Assembly (NCBI GenBank): GCA_027346035.1
Contig: DAIESZ010000178.1
Span: forward strand, 1-8,394
DNA length: 8,394 nucleotides
From: Propionibacteriaceae bacterium
GTDB lineage: Bacteria > Actinomycetota > Actinomycetes > Propionibacteriales > Propionibacteriaceae
Direction of reading: 5' to 3'
The notes under the pieces are model-generated. The model was not told where the DNA came from. It saw only the letters and a list, made by a program, of their open reading frames with translations, and searched no databases. The position numbers and the translations under genes are program-made. Below, in pieces: positions 6,875 to 8,394 of the stretch (position 1 is the first letter of the stretch; each line of letters begins with the position of its first letter).

Positions 6875-7783
6875 TCAGGGGATCAGGCAGATCGGCGACT
6901 GCGAGTGGGCCATCAGCCCGCGCACTGTGCCGCCGACGGCACGCCCGGGCCCGGGCTCCTGAACCCCCAGAACCAGGAGGTCGGCGTGTCCGGTGCGTCC
7001 GACCAGGGCATCGACCGGATTGCCGTAGAGGATCTCGACCGACACCTCGACATCGGGCATCTTCGCCCGGGCCGCTCCGACGAGCTCGTCGACGCCCTGC
7101 CGGGCCGCCCGCATCTGCGTCTGCTTGGCCTCCTCGGTGACCGCGCCGCGCCCGAAGAACCCGGTGGACTTGGGCTCGGACACGTGGACCACCTCGAGCT
7201 TCGCCCCGCGGGCCTGCGCCTCGGCCATCGCCCATTCGAGGGTGCGACCGGCGTGCGGTCCGGCGTCGAGCCCGACAACCACCCGGCCGTACTGGCCGGT
7301 GGGATCCGGATTGACCGCCTGCGACACGATCACGGTCGGACAGTGGGCCGCGGCCACCGCTGCCACGCTGGTGGACCCGACGAACATCCGCTCGATCCCG
7401 CTGACCGAACGGCGTCCGAGCACCATCAGCGCGGCCTTCTCGCTCTGGCGGGCCAGCACTGCGGCGGCGTTGCCGAGCACCACCTCGGAGGTGACCTGAC
7501 CGGGGTCTATTCCGGTCTCGAGCGCGGCGGCCACGGCGACCTCGGTGGCCTTCTCGCCCGCCTGCTGCAGGATGGTGGGATCGTAGACGACGCCCCAGGC
7601 GCCGGCCAGCACGGCATCGTCGACGGAATGGACAAGGTGCAACCGGGCGCGCGTGCCGGCGACTCTCGCGCCGTACCGGGTGGCCCGCAGGCCGTCCTCG
7701 GATCCGTCGACGCCCACGAGGATCATCGGTCTAGTGTCGACCGCCTGCTGCTCGGCACCGCTCACGACGGGTTCATCGGTCAT
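6875..7783 (-). CDS. Universal stress protein, tandem two-domain (UspA family)
   Basis: This 302-residue cytoplasmic protein has two UspA domains, about 20-155 and 166-302. Domain 1 begins ILVGVDGSEDG and has the nucleotide-binding signature in the form G123-RR-S-x9-G136-S137, so the second glycine of the canonical G-x2-G-x9-G-S/T is serine. Domain 2 begins RVVVGLDAGPHAGR, and its signature is clearly degraded (GVQEPGPGRAVGGTV). Domain 1 may therefore still bind ATP while domain 2 probably binds weakly or not at all. Tandem proteins of this length are common in actinobacteria, where many are induced by hypoxia, stationary phase or nitric oxide; the molecular task is usually unknown. The ATG at 7783 is secured by AGGAGG at 7794-7789, five bases away. 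It is apparently transcribed alone, with a terminator just downstream. Confidence 0.93.
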   Translation of the reverse strand: MTDEPVVSGAEQQAVDTRPMILVGVDGSEDGLRATRYGARVAGTRARLHLVHSVDDAVLAGAWGVVYDPTILQQAGEKATEVAVAAALETGIDPGQVTSEVVLGNAAAVLARQSEKAALMVLGRRSVSGIERMFVGSTSVAAVAAAHCPTVIVSQAVNPDPTGQYGRVVVGLDAGPHAGRTLEWAMAEAQARGAKLEVVHVSEPKSTGFFGRGAVTEEAKQTQMRAARQGVDELVGAARAKMPDVEVSVEILYGNPVDALVGRTGHADLLVLGVQEPGPGRAVGGTVRGLMAHSQSPICLIP

Positions 7784-7788
7784 CTCAG

Positions 7789-7794
7789 CCTCCT
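7789..7794 (-). promoter_or_regulatory. Strong Shine-Dalgarno (AGGAGG) of the universal stress protein gene
   Basis: A perfect AGGAGG lies five bases upstream of the ATG at 7783, the best ribosome binding site in the window. It fixes the start codon and suggests efficient translation. Confidence 0.85.
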
Positions 7795-7899
7795 GCCGTA
7801 GTCCGGTCGCGCATCACCCGGCGGCTGTGCCGGGGCCTGCACCCTCACGGCCGAGACTAGTCCCGCTGGAGGCCCGGCGTGCCATTGCCGCCGACAAAT

Positions 7900-7913
7900 C
7901 CCGTGGTGACGGG
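7900..7913 (-). terminator. Possible weak hairpin terminator after the PPOX gene
   Basis: On the minus strand the sequence forms CCCGT-CACC-ACGGG, a five-bp stem with a four-base loop, followed by ATTTGT. It starts 26 bp after the stop of the PPOX-family gene. The short stem makes it a doubtful terminator. If it does not work, the universal stress protein gene could be read through from upstream. Confidence 0.25.
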
Positions 7914-7939
7914 CACATTACGAGCTGGTGACGCCTCGT

Positions 7940-8389
7940 TCACTCGGCCCGCGACACGATCCGTCCGCTGAGCCGGTCGACGCGCAGGCCGATCGCCAGG
8001 TGGCGCTCCCCACCAGGCCACGGACGCAGGGAACCCAGCAGGCCCGGGTCGATCTCCTCGGTGTGGCAGGCGGCCAGCACACTCCAGCCGGTGGCGGTCT
8101 CGACGTCGATGTCGTCGATCTCGAACCCGACGATCCGACCGGAGGTCCGCAGTCCGCCCAGGACGCCGGCGGCACCGGTGAGGATCCCGATCACACCGTC
8201 GTCGGTGAGCACGTAGGCCACGGGTAGCACCACGATGCCCTGCCCGTCGGGGACCGAGGGATCGGGCAGGGCGATGCGTCCGACGCGCTGGGAGCCCAGG
8301 AGGGCGAAGCATTCGGATTCGTCGAGGGCCGCGAATCGACCGGGACCGGGCGTTTCGGACATCTGTTCGGTGTCGCGCACGTCAGTCAT
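7940..8389 (-). CDS. Pyridoxamine 5'-phosphate oxidase-family (PPOX, FMN-binding split-barrel) protein
   Basis: This 149-residue protein fits the Pyridox_ox_2-like group of flavin-binding split-barrel proteins. Recognisable parts are LDESECFALLGSQRVGRIAL (22-41), where the family has a conserved Leu..Cys..LL..VGR stretch. Next come LPVAYVL (55-61), VGFEIDDIDVETATGWSVLA (87-106), which is the most diagnostic block, and RPWPGGERHLAIGLRVDRLSGRIV (122-145). Members bind FMN or F420 and may reduce or sequester small molecules, but most, including this one, have no assigned substrate. Some actinobacterial relatives belong to the dormancy (DosR) regulon. The ATG at 8389 lies five bases from the window end, so its ribosome site cannot be seen; an ATG at 8362 (codon 10) is possible and would start closer to the conserved part. 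Length is normal for the family. Confidence 0.85.
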   Translation of the reverse strand: MTDVRDTEQMSETPGPGRFAALDESECFALLGSQRVGRIALPDPSVPDGQGIVVLPVAYVLTDDGVIGILTGAAGVLGGLRTSGRIVGFEIDDIDVETATGWSVLAACHTEEIDPGLLGSLRPWPGGERHLAIGLRVDRLSGRIVSRAE

Positions 8390-8394
8390 GGTGG

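Noticed and set aside
7853..7864. GAGACTAGTCCC palindrome upstream of the universal stress protein gene, resembling a DosR box
   Set aside because: The two half-sites resemble GGGACT/AGTCCC, but the two-base spacer of the DosR consensus is missing and one arm has a mismatch, so it is not a credible site; it may include a TAGTCT -10 hexamer, but no matching -35 is seen.

Overview
The base composition is very GC-rich, codons are strongly biased to G/C at third positions, and large antisense open frames appear as a by-product. Together with the gene families present, this points to a high-GC Gram-positive bacterium (Actinomycetota). Nothing in the window fixes the genus. All real genes seen lie on the minus strand, so transcription runs from high to low coordinates.

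Layout, in order of transcription. (1) 8389-7940: a small PPOX/flavin-reductase-like protein of the pyridoxamine-phosphate-oxidase family, possibly followed by a weak hairpin. (2) 7783-6875: a tandem two-domain universal stress protein with a strong Shine-Dalgarno sequence. A perfect 14-bp inverted repeat follows it and should end its transcript. (3) 6874-6686: a 190-bp intergenic region with a 9-bp direct repeat at 11-bp period, which looks like a response-regulator operator upstream of the main operon. (4) 6685-460: a tightly packed five-gene unit encoding a membrane-fusion adaptor, a MacB/LolD-type ATPase, a MacB/FtsX-type permease, a secreted lipoprotein with two DUF5666-like repeats, and a second, very different membrane-fusion adaptor. 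Adjacent genes overlap or are separated by a few bases. (5) 404-1: the N-terminal 134 codons of an HrpA-type DEAH-box RNA helicase, cut by the window edge and apparently read from its own leaderless promoter.

The five-gene unit is the main content. The ATPase and permease should form an ABC exporter of the MacB mechanotransmission type, and the adaptors would extend it outside the membrane. The unusual parts are two dissimilar adaptors in one operon, a lipoprotein made of a duplicated domain with paired cysteines, and a second adaptor whose coiled-coil hairpin region is replaced by about 340 residues of low-complexity sequence. That insert carries a Ser/Pro repeat array encoded by a 36-bp minisatellite and bracketed by the protein's only two cysteines. 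The substrate cannot be read from the sequence; antibiotic or lipid export and envelope-stress defence are possibilities. The two stress-type genes upstream (universal stress protein, PPOX) appear to be a separate unit.
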